Source: Achatina immaculata (lineage: Eukaryota; Mollusca; Gastropoda; Stylommatophora; Achatinidae). From it: a stretch of 64,000 bases of DNA. The notes below the pieces were generated by a model. The model was not told where the DNA came from. It did no database searches and saw nothing but the letters and a program-made list of their open reading frames with translations. The translations under genes and the position numbers were made by a program. Positions 1 to 11,029 of this stretch are shown in pieces. The first letter of the stretch is position 1. Every line of letters starts with the position of its first letter. Location: the NCBI GenBank assembly GCA_009760885.1, contig CM019708.1:16312090-16376089 (forward strand), read 5' to 3'.

Positions 1-43
1 GCCATCTGTAATCCGGCAAAATCACTTATCCTGTGTCTCACAG
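1..43. repeat. Left remnant of a FReD-flanking paralogous unit
   Basis: These bases match 60454-60496 and 62592-62634 almost base for base. In those copies the sequence continues directly into the stretch that is found here only at 10626 onward. This remnant and 10626-13074 were therefore once contiguous and were separated by the LINE B1 insertion. Confidence 0.85.
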
Positions 44-257
44 TTGTTGGATTTCTGAAGAAACTGTGTTTTGATTGGGTTATAAAAATTCTTCAAAATA
101 TGTGAATTTGTGGAGTTATTTCATAAAATTGTGGTAAGACATTCTTTCTCTGAGTTCATAGTGGTCACTAGTTTTCTCCAAGCCACGCGGTCTGCCCAGT
201 GTCAGCCAGAATGTTTTGTTTGTTTAATCTGGACATTATGTAACAATGATAGAATGT

Positions 258-1950
258 CCTTAGCAAAACTGGAACCCTGTTAACATCAAATAAAGACCAA
301 AAGCAAAGATGGGCTGAACACTTCCAAGAAATACTTAATCGACCACACCCAAAAGAATTGTTAAACCTTGAAACTGACTTACCAGCCCCACAACTAAATG
401 TCAACCTAGATGAAATTAAATTGCATGAAATTGAAACAGCAGTGAATTTAATGCCTAACAACAAAGCTGCAGGTGAAGATGAAATAACAGCCAAAATGCT
501 AAAAGCTATCAATAGTGACAACATGAGACAACTACAGAGAATGTTTAACAAGATTTGGAAAGAAGAAAAGGTCCCTTCTAACTGGAAGAAAGGAATCATT
601 GTTAAAATACCAAAAAAAGGCAACCTTAGTGACTGTAACAACTGGAGAGGAGTAACCTTAATATCAGGTGTGTCAAAAGTATTTTGCAAGGTCATTTTGA
701 ATAGACTCAAAGATATAGTGGATGTTGCAATGAGAGAAGAACAAGCAGGATTTCGAAAAGGGAGAAGCTGTCTCGACCAGATCTTTACTCTCAGAATAAT
801 ACTTGAAGAACATATTGAAAAGCAGAAACCATTAATACTGAACTTCATAGATTTTAAAAAGGCATCTGATAGCATACACAGAGATTCATTATGGAGAATT
901 TTATGTCTATATGGAATACCATCTAAAATTGTCAACATCATTAAGGACTTATACAATAGATATGTTTGTGCAGTCAAGACAGAAGAAGGGATGAGTGAAT
1001 GGTTCCAGATTGAAACAGGTGTGAAACAAGGATGTATACTGTCTACTTTACTTTTTGGGATTACAGTAGACTTCATAATGAAAAAATGCTGCACAGGTAA
1101 CACAGGTATTGACTGGGTACATGGGACCCAACTAGAAGACCTTGATTTTGCTGATGACATAACTCTTATCAGTAATAATGTGAATTCCATGCAAGAAAAA
1201 ACAGATAGCCTGTCTTCACTGGCTAGCAAAACAGGACTTGAAATTAACAAGGACAAAACAAAAATAATGAAAATTCCTCTCAATCAAATTGGAAAAATAC
1301 ACATAGAAGGGACAGATATTGAAGAAGTCAATCAATTTGCATACCTTGGCAGCTACATAGACCAGGATGGTGACACTAGAAAGGAAGTTAGGATCAGAAT
1401 TTCAAAAGTAGCATCAATCTTCAAGAATCTTGAGAACATATGGAATTAAAAAGTTATAAGCACAAAAACCAAGTTAAGACTATTCAATTCAAATGTAATA
1501 TCCACCCTCATTTATGCATGCGAAAGCTGTAAAACAACTAAAGAAATAGAAAAGAAATTAGACTCTTTTGAAAACAAATGCCTAAGGAAAATACTCGTCA
1601 TCAAGTGGAATGAATTCAAGAACAATGCAGAGATAAGACAGATGACTGAACAACAACCAGTCTCATGGGAGATCAGGAAAAGGAGATGGACATATGTTGG
1701 TCACTTGATGAGAAGAAATGATCAGAGAATCCCAAAACAAGCTATCAAGTGGAACACAACAGGCCAAAGAAAAAGAAACAGACCGCGTGAAACTCTGAAG
1801 AGGACATTATTAAGAGAGGCCAAAATAACAGGCATAATATCTTTTGATGAGGTTGAAAGACTCGCCGAAGACAGGAAAAATTGGCGAACTACTTTGCGAG
1901 CCGAGCCCTATGTGACGTTTAACGGCACAGGAAGGATATAAGATATAAGA
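258..1950 (+). mobile_element. LINE A1: 5'-truncated RTE-type non-LTR retrotransposon nested in LINE B1
   Basis: Coding starts directly at the truncation and covers the reverse transcriptase and C-terminal region. It ends in the 3' tail ATATAAGATATAAGATA. Flanks carry the repeat GATAGAATGT at 248-257 and 1949-1958; the first three bases overlap the tail, so at least AGAATGT is duplicated target. A second, shorter copy of the same 3' end lies at 17111-17449. Confidence 0.88.
259..1941 (+). pseudogene. LINE A1 reverse transcriptase (broken)
   Basis: One reading frame runs from 259 to 1941 with a single internal stop, TAA at 1447-1449; the two parts (to 1449, and from 1450) are in the same frame. 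Visible motifs in order: thumb-adjacent KAAGEDEITA, the AGFRKGRSCLDQ block, motif A FIDFKKASDS (the usual KAFDS has a Ser), motif B GVKQGCILSTLLF (usual Pro replaced by Thr), and catalytic FADD near 1148. The C-terminal part has the RRWTYVGHLMRRNDQR segment typical of RTE-like and related LINEs. The endonuclease is absent because of 5' truncation. The stop and changed core residues indicate an inactive copy. Confidence 0.85.
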
Positions 1951-1982
1951 TAGAATGTGGGACAGAAGGTTTAATCTGTGAG

Positions 1983-3209
1983 GTGAAGAACAAGCCCAGC
2001 CGGCGGGATGGTCTCCGGTCTACCACAACAAAGAACTATAGCCTAAACAAACACAAAGCCGTGGGAACAAAGCTAAAGAAATGCAGTAACCCACGGGGCT
2101 TAACAATAAAATACGCCAACGAGGGACAATGTGTCGCTGTGACATGTCACAACACACTTCAGTACGAGTCCCTGAGGCAAGCCCTTAGGAAGGTCTATCA
2201 AGCAGAAAGAGAGGAGAGGTATGACAAGCTGGGCGCTAATGTTGAGGACATCATAAAAACACCAGTCCTCACAGTTCATCTTTACCACACCAAGAACAAA
2301 GTGATGCTACAAGGTGACGCCGAGGCCATTGAATCCTGGCTAACAAAACAGTTTATGGAGCTGCAAGAAGGAGACATAAACACAGTCAAGGAAGTAATGG
2401 TCAGTCAGCTCCCTCTAGAAGATAACCCAGATGAACTAAACACATCAATTACAAACATGGCTGAAAGTTTTGCAAGTCCTGCAAAGAAGTCTACTGACAT
2501 AGTCAGCGACAGAATTGAAATCATGACAGCAGAAGAGTCTGTGCCAGAAAACGCTGTTATTATCACCAGCAAGGAAGCCTCCAGCAAACATAAATCACTA
2601 TCTACACTTGTTGCAGAAGAACCAGTAGTCCCAGATAATGCTGGAGAACAAGGAGCAACAGCTTCTACTGAGAAAGCTCCACTGTCTTCAGACACTTTCA
2701 CTCATAAAGACAACCCAGCTAACAGTTCTAGCGAAACTGATATAATAACGGAACCAAACTCCGAAAAATCTTTGGAGAGCAATGTACCTAGAGTTAGTGA
2801 GACTGTTAGTTCTCATCAAGTTGTTGGTACAGATACAAAATCACTTACTTGTCTCTGTGGCCATGACTTCACAGAAGTTATTAAAGACTTCGTGAAAATA
2901 CTCATTAGTGACATGAAGTCGGAAGTTGTAAAGTCACTCAGTGAGGAGAATGATAATATAAAAAAAGAGGTTGAACAGCTGAGAGAAGAAAATACCAAGC
3001 TGAAGCTGCTCATTCAATCAACGAACAGAGAAAACCGCAGTAGTAGCAGAAAACTACAGAAAAACAACCAGACAGAAACTGGTAGTCACACTCAGTCAGT
3101 GGCTGCTAGTCAAACTAATCTTAACACGAAGCCGAAAGCTCACCCAACGTCGCCAGCCGGTGTAAACAAACTTCACAAGAAAAACAACCAACAAAAACAG
3201 AGTCAGTGA
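1983..3209 (+). pseudogene. LINE B1 ORF1, N-terminal part
   Basis: A 408-codon open frame. The N-terminal part (about residues 40-130) is a charged domain absent from the shortened copy B2. Residues about 140-300 are Ser/Thr/Glu-rich and low in complexity. Residues about 300-350 contain a heptad-rich segment (VEQLREENTKLKLLI) that reads as a coiled coil and aligns with the same segment of LINE B2. The frame stops at 3207-3209. The esterase part follows in another frame, so ORF1 is interrupted by a frameshift near 3210. ORF1 proteins of this class bind RNA in the retrotransposition particle; that is family knowledge. Confidence 0.75.
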
Positions 3210-3224
3210 CTCTTTATCAGGTGA

Positions 3225-4384
3225 GCAAGACCAGCACATCACAAAATACGAGTACACCATTGAGGATCAGATCACCAACAGATTTGACGCTCTACAACAA
3301 AGCTCTGTACCAGATACTCAGCAGATAGACAGGACGCAACAATCATCTCAGTCAAATAACGCATCCCACCTCCAGTCACGAACTAACCAAAAACAACGTG
3401 AACGAAATACGCAGCAAACTCCCATTCACAAAATCACGGACAGCACAACATATTTAATAATTGGGGATTCTCTGCTAAAGGGCGTGTATAGCGAGCGGAT
3501 GTCCATAGCAGACGAAGACATTGTCTCAGTAGTTGCAGTACCGGGAGCTGGTATTGCGAAAATAACGCAAACACTGAGAAGTTTTAATACATACCAGGGC
3601 GTGAGGAAAATCTCCGTACATGTTGGCATAAATGACAGCATGAATGGCCAGAACATCAGACGTTCCGACATGCAGGCTTTGACTTCCGCCATCAAGGAAA
3701 AGTATCCGACTGCAGCAATCTTGCTATCTTCCATCATTTCGCCCTTCTCCGGTCCTGGTAGACATCAACAACAAGGCCCTTCAGTCATACTGTCGTGGTA
3801 ACAAGGCACTTCAGTCATACTGTCGTGTTAACAACTTTGTCTTCATAGACCACACTGTGTTCTTCATCTCAGCCTCTGGTGCCCCGAAGAAACGGATGTA
3901 CAGGGACCACATACTTATATCAAAACTTGGTACCAGCATCCTTGCCAAAAATCTAAAGTTTCCAGAACCTACACTACAGAAAGACGTAGTACAGTTGGAT
4001 GTCCACAAACAACACCCACATCCAACCAGAAAACCCCATAAAGCCAGCTCTACTCCGAGCAGTAAAACCATAGGAACCTCCAAATCTGCACCACCTGTTC
4101 CACAGCAAACCACCGACTATGACACAATGTTTCCACCCCTACCCTCACGTCAGCCTCAGACGGTCAGACGACCTGATACGAGTGTCAATAAAGTCAGAGT
4201 TCTTCCACAGTCGCACAGCTCATTGGAAGAGCTCAACACACAAACAAGTTCCATGCAACATCCTCAAAGAAATCTGGAGCTGCAGTATTTGTTGCAATTT
4301 AGCCCTGCAGCCTTGAGTCAAGCCTTTATGTTATGTCTGCATAATTCACATGGTATGGTATCTTACAGACACCACATGTCTTAG
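3225..4384 (+). pseudogene. LINE B1 ORF1, SGNH-hydrolase (esterase-like) part, frameshifted
   Basis: From about 3225 the frame reads into YLIIGDSLLKG (nucleophile-block GDSL, about 3450-3482), then VGINDSMNG (the GxND block, about 3625-3650). It breaks at about 3760-3800. The remainder continues in another frame from about 3857 with APKKRMYRDHILIS. In LINE B2 the last block reads RDHIHIN, so the catalytic His of the DxxH motif is Leu here. A 30-bp tandem duplication at 3772-3831 sits at the break. The C-terminal tail is Pro/Ser/Thr-rich and ends in a motif shared with B2 (LQYLLQFSPAALS versus LQYLMQFSPAALS). Esterase-type ORF1 domains are known in CR1-group LINEs. Confidence 0.82.
3772..3831 (+). 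repeat. 30-bp tandem duplication inside ORF1
   Basis: Two adjacent copies of a 30-base segment (3772-3801 and 3802-3831) differ at two positions. LINE B2 has only one equivalent at about 35370-35405. Confidence 0.85.
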
Positions 4385-4873
4385 GCTGATGGCAATATCA
4401 TCATAATCCATCACAAACTGAAACCTTCAACCCGCATTGTCAAAAAAAAAAACAAAGTGTTATTCAGCAAGACATAGTGACTGATATCTTCTTTCTTAAG
4501 TTTATTTAGAATTATTTACGTTTTATTATTGCATTTTATTTCTTGAACCTTTTCTTTCGTACCTATTTTTCTAATTCTTGTCAACTTTCTATAGGTCCTT
4601 GCAGTTTGTGAGTTGTATCTGTTAGTGTGTGAGAACTATATGCTTAATTACTCAACTTGTTAGTGAAATCGCATATTTCAGCGTTTAATTATTCAGCATT
4701 TATGCGTGTCACTCTTTCAGTTTCCAGTTGTTTCAGCTGGTGAGTTGTGTACCAGTTGAAAGTTTAATATACAGAGTGTGTCTCTGTGTAGTATTTAAAA
4801 GTTTATTTACTTCAGTATTAAGTATCATAATAGGAATTACTTTCAAACCAATAACAGTAGACAGGAAAATAAA
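4385..4873 (+). other. LINE B1 inter-ORF spacer
   Basis: AT-rich and non-coding. It corresponds in position to 35981-36308 of LINE B2, and no independent gene is visible. Confidence 0.6.
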
Positions 4874-5067
4874 ATGACCTCACCTACCGAAAAATTGTTA
4901 CATAAAAGACTTCGAAGAGGGAATCTGAATGTATATCACCTATTAGGTAAAATTCGTTAAGTAACAAACATATTACATCATAATTTCCACATTTTTGGCT
5001 TCTCTGAAAGCCGTTTAAATAGGAACATAACCGATGAAGATATTCGAATTAATGGTTTTAACCTGAT

Positions 5068-6050
5068 CCGGCGTGACCCAACCAGGAAACTAGAAACAGG
5101 TCTAGTAATGTATGTCTCTACAACTATCCTGATCCGGCGTGACCCAACCAGGAAACTAGAAACAGGTCTAGTAATGTATGTCTCTACAACTATCCTGATC
5201 CGGCGTGACCCAACCAGGAAACTAGAAACAGGTCTAGTAATGTATGTCTCCACAACTATCCTGATCCGGCGTGACCCAACCAGGAAACTAGAAACAGGTC
5301 TAGTAATGTATGTCTCTACAACTATCCTGATCCGGCGTGACTCAACCAGGAAACTAGAAACAAGTCTAGTAATGTATGTCTCCACAACTATCCTGATCCG
5401 GCGTGACCCAACCAGGAAACTAGAAACAGGTCTAGTAATGTATGTCTCCACAACTATCCTGATCCGGCGTGACCCAACCAGGAAACTAGAAACAGGTCTA
5501 GTAATGTATGTCTCTACAACTATCCTGATCCGGCGTGACCCAACCAGGAAACTAGAAACAGGTCTAGTAATGTATGTCTCTACAACTATCCTGATCCGGC
5601 GTGACCCAACCAGGAAACTAGAAACAGGTCTAGTAATGTATGTCTCTACAACTATCCTGATCCGGCGTGACCCAACCAGGAAATTAGAAACAGGTCTAGT
5701 AATGTATGTCTCTACAACTATCCTGATCCGGCGTGACTCAACCAGGAAACTAGAAACAGGTCTAGTAATGTATGTCTCCACAACTATCCTGATCCGGCGT
5801 GACCCAACCAGGAAACTAGAAACAGGTCTAGTAATGTATGTCTCCACAACTAACCTGATCCGACGTGACCCAACCAGGAAACTAGAAACAGGTCTAGTAA
5901 TGTATGTCTCCACAACTAACCTGATCCGGCATAACCCAACCAGGAAACTAGAAACAGGTCTAGTAATGTATGTCTCCACAACTAACCTGATCCGGCATGA
6001 CCCAACCAGGAAACTAGAAACAGGTCTAGTAATATATATCTCCACAACTA
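5068..6050. repeat. 66-bp minisatellite, 15 copies, within the LINE B1 endonuclease ORF
   Basis: The unit starts at CTGATCCGGCGTGACCCAAC and ends before the next CTGATCC. It encodes a 22-residue block (LIRRDPTRKLETGLV plus MYVSTTI). LINE B2 has one copy of the block at the same place. Unit variants (DPTRK/DSTRK, TTI/TTN, RRDP/RHNP/RHDP) show gradual drift, with the last three units distinct. Because 66 is divisible by three, both the plus strand (5108-6343) and the minus strand (4978-6045) remain open. The minus-strand frame is a by-product. Confidence 0.93.
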
Positions 6051-8946
6051 TCCAGCTTAGTCGTAGAGAAGACCTCGAATCATCAGAGGTAGAGTGTATT
6101 TGGGGGGAAGTTAGAATGCCAAACCAGAGTCCATTAATTATTGGACTTTTGTACCGTAATCCAAATGCATCATCCCTATGGTATGATCACTTCACGACTA
6201 TGATGGATGAGGTTTCAACCTTTAGGCTCAAAGATATTATCATTCTTGGAGATTTCAGCATAGATCTAACACAATTCCAACTTGGAGAAATATTATATTA
6301 TCCTATAATTTTTGCCAGATTGTCACCAAACCTACTAGAGTAACAGAAGTATCATCCACATTATTGGATCATATATATATATATATAACACCCAGAAAAC
6401 ATCATTGAATGGAACATCCCTCATACTTCGTTAAGCAATCATTACCCAGTCTGCTGTACGTGGACAAGAAAGGGGTATAAACTTCCTATACATAATCACA
6501 TCAGTAAGAAATTTAGAAGCTTCAGAAAATTTAACCTAGAATTATTCCTTAATGATTTGCAAGAATCTTCACTTACACACGTGTACCAACTAACTGACCC
6601 TGATGAGGCAATAGAATATTGGCTTAAGATCTCCCATGAAAGAGGTGAGAGTAAAACACCAGACGAAGTCACCTTGGATAACGCCTGAAATACTACAATC
6701 CATGAGAGAACGTGATCGGGCGCACAAAATTAAGGACTTTATGACCTACCGTTCACTCAGAAACAAAGTTCAATACTTAATAAGACAAGAGAAAAAATTA
6801 CTTCAGGAATCTAATACAGAATAAATCAGACAGTAAATCAATTTGGAAAGCCATAAATACCCTATCAAACAAAAGAAAAGAATTTGATTTTCAAGCCATC
6901 AATCGTGCATACACTAGCGCACATATCAGTACAAATTTCAGAGAAGAAATCAACGTTCTTAAATCATCAGTATCAGCTCCTGTATGGGACTTACATGAAC
7001 TACAAACATTCCTGGACAGCAGATGTACTGATTTTAAACAGTTACACATTCCATTCTTAACAGTCAGTGAAGTTCACAGTTATCTCTTAACCTTAAAAAA
7101 TAACAATACAGCTGGGCTTGATGATATTAGTAATAAGATCTTACGTTATGCTGCACCTGTCATTTCACATACACTAACATATATTTACAACCAGTGCATT
7201 GCAAAATGTTATTTCCCTGAGGCTTTTAAAACTGCTAAAGTGTATACTCGCTTTAAATCTGGCTCATCCAACAATCTTACCAACTATAGACCAATATCCA
7301 TATTATCGTCATTATCAAAACTAGCGGAAAGTCACATACACAAAATAACTCTACGACACATGCAAGAGAACAATTTACTCATAGACAGTCAGTCAGGCTT
7401 TAGATCCAGTCATTTCTGCCACACAGTTCTTACCAAAATGACAGAAAACTAGAAACAGGTCTAGTAATGTATGTCTCCACAACTAACCTGATCCGGCATG
7501 ACCCAACCAGGAAACTAGAAACAGGTCTAGTAATATATATCTCCACAACTATCCAGCTTAGTCGTAGAGAAGACCTCGAATCATCAGAGGTAGAGTGTAT
7601 TTGGGGGGAAGTTAGAATGCCAAACCAGAGTCCATTAATTATTGGACTTTTGTACCGTAATCCAAATGCATCATCCCTATGGTATGATCACTTCACGACT
7701 ATGATGGATGAGGTTTCAACCTTTAGGCTCAAAGATATTATCATTCTTGGAGATTTCAGCATAGATCTAACACAATTCCAACTTGGAGAAATATTATATT
7801 ATCCTATAATTTTTGCCAGATTGTCACCAAACCTACTAGAGTAACAGAAGTATCATCCACATTATTGGATCATATATATATATATATAACACCCAGAAAA
7901 CATCATTGAATGGAACATCCCTCATACTTCGTTAAGCAATCATTACCCAGTCTGCTGTACGTGGACAAGAAAGGGGTATAAACTTCCTATACATAATCAC
8001 ATCAGTAAGAAATTTAGAAGCTTCAGAAAATTTAACCTAGAATTATTCCTTAATGATTTGCAAGAATCTTCACTTACACACGTGTACCAACTAACTGACC
8101 CTGATGAGGCAATAGAATATTGGCTTAAGATCTCCCATGAAAGAGGTGAGAGTAAAACACCAGACGAAGTCACCTTGGATAACGCCTGAAATACTACAAT
8201 CCATGAGAGAACGTGATCGGGCGCACAAAATTAAGGACTTTATGACCTACCGTTCACTCAGAAACAAAGTTCAATACTTAATAAGACAAGAGAAAAAATT
8301 ACTTCAGGAATCTAATACAGAATAAATCAGACAGTAAATCAATTTGGAAAGCCATAAATACCCTATCAAACAAAAGAAAAGAATTTGATTTTCAAGCCAT
8401 CAATCGTGCATACACTAGCGCACATATCAGTACAAATTTCAGAGAAGAAATCAACGTTCTTAAATCATCAGTATCAGCTCCTGTATGGGACTTACATGAA
8501 CTACAAACATTCCTGGACAGCAGATGTACTGATTTTAAACAGTTACACATTCCATTCTTAACAGTCAGTGAAGTTCACAGTTATCTCTTAACCTTAAAAA
8601 ATAACAATACAGCTGGGCTTGATGATATTAGTAATAAGATCTTACGTTATGCTGCACCTGTCATTTCACATACACTAACATATATTTACAACCAGTGCAT
8701 TGCAAAATGTTATTTCCCTGAGGCTTTTAAAACTGCTAAAGTGTATACTCGCTTTAAATCTGGCTCATCCAACAATCTTACCAACTATAGACCAATATCC
8801 ATATTATCGTCATTATCAAAACTAGCGGAAAGTCACATACACAAAATAACTCTACGACACATGCAAGAGAACAATTTACTCATAGACAGTCAGTCAGGCT
8901 TTAGATCCAGTCATTTCTGCCACACAGTTCTTACCAAAATGACAGA
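5945..8946 (+). repeat. 1501-bp direct tandem duplication in LINE B1
   Basis: Bases 5945-7445 are repeated at 7446-8946 with an exact offset of 1501 and no difference that I noticed, including an (AT)n run near 6370/7871. The breakpoints share the 7-base homology AAACTAG (5945-5951, 7446-7452, 8947-8953). One breakpoint lies in the last units of the 66-bp array. Confidence 0.93.
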
Positions 8947-10059
8947 AAACTAGTTAGTAAACATAAATGACAACAGACTATATGGTGCCATCTTTGTCGA
9001 CTTTAAAAAGGCATTTGATATGACTGACCACGATATTCTTGTAAGAAAAATAAAGACTTATAAATTGCATCCTGACCTAATAAAATTAATTGCATCGTTT
9101 CTTTCAGACAGACAACAGGTAGTATTCTTCAACAATTCTCTATCAAATTCTGCTATAGTTGACACCGGTGTTCCGCAATGTTCTATTCTAGGTCCGTTGC
9201 TCTTTGCTATCTATATCAATGATCTTCCACTTCATCTTAAACAGTCTTCTTGTGACCTTTTTGCCGATGATTGCACAGTCTACACCAGCGACTACGATTG
9301 TATTAATCTAGAATCAACTCTTCATGTCGAGTTAAACAATCTAATTAGATGGAGCAAAACAATGGCATGATTATAAATACTTATAAAACAAAATCAATGC
9401 TCATAACAACACGACAGAAACTACAAAACGCAACAAAAACAACACTTCGGCTCTGTACGGAAACATCGCAGATAGAAAACGTTAGCGAGCACAAAACACT
9501 AGGTCTTATTATTGACCAACATCTGACCTGGAACTCTCATGTTCAAGGTCTAACAAAACTCATCGCACAAACTTTATACCAGTTAGCCAAAATTAAACAC
9601 TTCATCGATCAAGACAGACATATACAATCACATTAAAACTATTGCTCAACAGTTTGGGATGGTTGCTCAGTGTCAAATACAAAGAGGCTTTGCTCACTCC
9701 AAAAGCGAGCAGTAAAGCTTATTAGTGACAAAGATCAAGCACAAACAACTAACCAGCACAAACGTATTAGAATGCTACCTCTTAAGAACAGGTTCCTCTT
9801 CAACAAAGCCAAGTTAGTACATCAAATTCTTTCACGGTATGCCTCGCCTTATCTATGGAACCTGTTTAAATTTAGCCCAAAGTGCAGCCAACGCTTGAAC
9901 AACATATATCTTCCAAAACCTAGACTTGATCTTTACAAAAAAAGCTTTAGTTATTCTGCTGCTCATCTTTGGAATACCCTCCCATCCTGTATAAAAAATA
10001 TAAATTATACTCATTCCTACAACTACAAGCTTTCCCAATATCTATTTGATGTCAAATAG

Positions 10060-10403
10060 ATATTCATGCCTCCATGAATTGTAAAACTTAAAAGGTATCT
10101 TAAACTGCTCTTACAGACAACGAATACAATTAATTGTTTTCTGAATAGTCCCGAAAATTTTGTTTAGTAGATAGTCATTTATAATGTATGTAGTTACATC
10201 TGTACTGAGTGAATGTTTAAGAGCGAAACGTAAATGTTATATTTTTGTATGTCTCTCAGCTTCAATGTTAATTATGTTTGTTACATGAACAGCATATTTG
10301 TAGAATGTCTGGAATAGAGTGAAATATGTATGATAAAGGGCAGAATGTCAGACGGGCCTGCGTGCCCAATTCTTAACCCTTTTGAAATAATGATTAATTA
10401 ATC
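10060..10403 (+). other. LINE B1 3' UTR
   Basis: AT-rich, non-coding. The terminal part (GGGCAGAATGTCAGACGGGC, about 10338-10357) matches the end of LINE B2 (39439-39458). The tail continues after the SINE as AATC repeats at 10612-10622. Confidence 0.75.
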
Positions 10404-10604
10404 TTTTTTTTTTTTGAGACAACGAAAACAACAGGCCGTGAACCGGTGGTACTGCAAACCGGGTCCACCCGTAATGAGATGCGGACCTTACCCCCGGCAG
10501 TCAATGTGCAGGGGGGCCTCAAACACCTCGTTGGTTCCAAAATAACAAAGTGTACATTCTACAGAGCGCAGAACTACACTTTGATCTTAGCCAAAAGGCC
10601 GAGA
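10404..10604 (-). mobile_element. U2-snRNA-derived SINE (retroposed, poly-A tailed)
   Basis: Read on the minus strand, the element opens with TCTCGGCCTTTTGGCTAAGA, the conserved 5' end of U2 snRNA, continuing into a close match to U2 through GTGTAGT. Near its 3' end it has TTTGCAGTACCACCGG, matching U2 stem-loop IV. The middle (about 10450-10570) does not resemble U2 and lacks its branch-point and Sm regions. It ends in a run of 12 A (10404-10415 as T). An 8-bp target duplication AATTAATC flanks it (10396-10403 and 10604-10611). U2-headed SINEs are known from other animals; this family is unnamed here. Confidence 0.82.
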
Positions 10605-10625
10605 ATTAATCAATCAATCAATCAG

Positions 10626-11029
10626 GTCTCGATGATGCCGTAATAGGGATGGTCAGGTGTACATACTTCATAAAGATAGATATTGTTTACTTGTAATATG
10701 TGTACATATAACATTAGTTAGGCCTAAAAAGAAGGAACGCCTTGTGTGTGTGTGTACATAGACTGCGTTATTTTTAATAATCCTCTCATCTACGACATTG
10801 TACAGTAGAGTTCTGTTGTAGAATGATGCGGAGTATTTGTACAATTATAATAAAGAAAACATTCTGTTCATGAACAGCTTGAAAGATTTATCTCCCGTAG
10901 CTTTTATCATTTTTATTGTTAACTTGATCCCTGGAATATGATGACCCTGTACCAGATTTTAGCCCGTAGACTACAGAAAAAAATCTGTACGTGTACCCGA
11001 AAGTGTTTACCTTAACAAAACAGTGATGA
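10626..11029. repeat. FReD-flanking unit, copy 1 (right part)
   Basis: Matches 60497-60900 and 62635-63038 with modest divergence and lies 3' of the FReD terminal exon on the minus strand. It contains a short (GT)n tract near 10744. No coding capacity seen. Confidence 0.85.

Larger units (their letters stand above)
4874..10059 (+). pseudogene. LINE B1 ORF2: endonuclease plus reverse transcriptase, duplicated and broken
   Basis: Begins with an ATG at 4874 and reads NLNVYHLLGK then, after a TAA at 4958-4960, FHIFGFSESRL, as in B2. The endonuclease core is stretched by fifteen 66-bp units (about 5068-6050). Next come GDFSID (usual GDFN), frameshifts, and the SPWITPEIL linker. The N-terminal RT (NYRPISILSSLSK) ends in a TAG at 7450-7452. 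This block then repeats in full (7446-8946). The RT core follows at about 8954-9370: FVDFKKAFDM, VDTGVPQCSILGPLLF (usual Gly after PQ is Cys) and LFADDCTVY. The C-terminal region is in two more frames (9349-9636 and 9670-10059). Both copies of the 1501-bp block carry the same stops and frameshifts, so the duplication came after inactivation. Confidence 0.87.
44..10625 (+). mobile_element. LINE B1: CR1/L2-like non-LTR retrotransposon, decayed, with nested insertions and internal duplications
   Basis: The element interrupts a unit that is uninterrupted at 60.45 kb. Order on the plus strand: 5' UTR (44-257 and 1959-1982, split by LINE A), ORF1 with coiled coil and SGNH-type esterase (1983-4384, broken), a 490-base spacer, ORF2 with endonuclease and reverse transcriptase (4874-10059, broken), 3' UTR and an (AATC)n-like tail interrupted by a SINE. 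Subtracting LINE A, the SINE, 14 extra 66-bp units and the 1501-bp duplication leaves about 6.2 kb, a plausible full length. No clear target duplication is seen beyond a shared CAG at the two ends. Clade assignment rests on the ORF1 esterase and the endonuclease/RT motifs and is inference. Confidence 0.88.

Noticed and set aside
168..1283. 371-codon minus-strand frame
   Set aside because: Antisense of the LINE A1 reverse transcriptase; no domain of its own.
4978..6045. 355-codon minus-strand repeat protein
   Set aside because: Antisense by-product of the 66-bp in-frame minisatellite.
10561..10604. Functional U2 snRNA gene
   Set aside because: Middle of U2 including branch-recognition and Sm regions is missing, and the copy has a poly-A tail and target duplication, so it is a retroposon.
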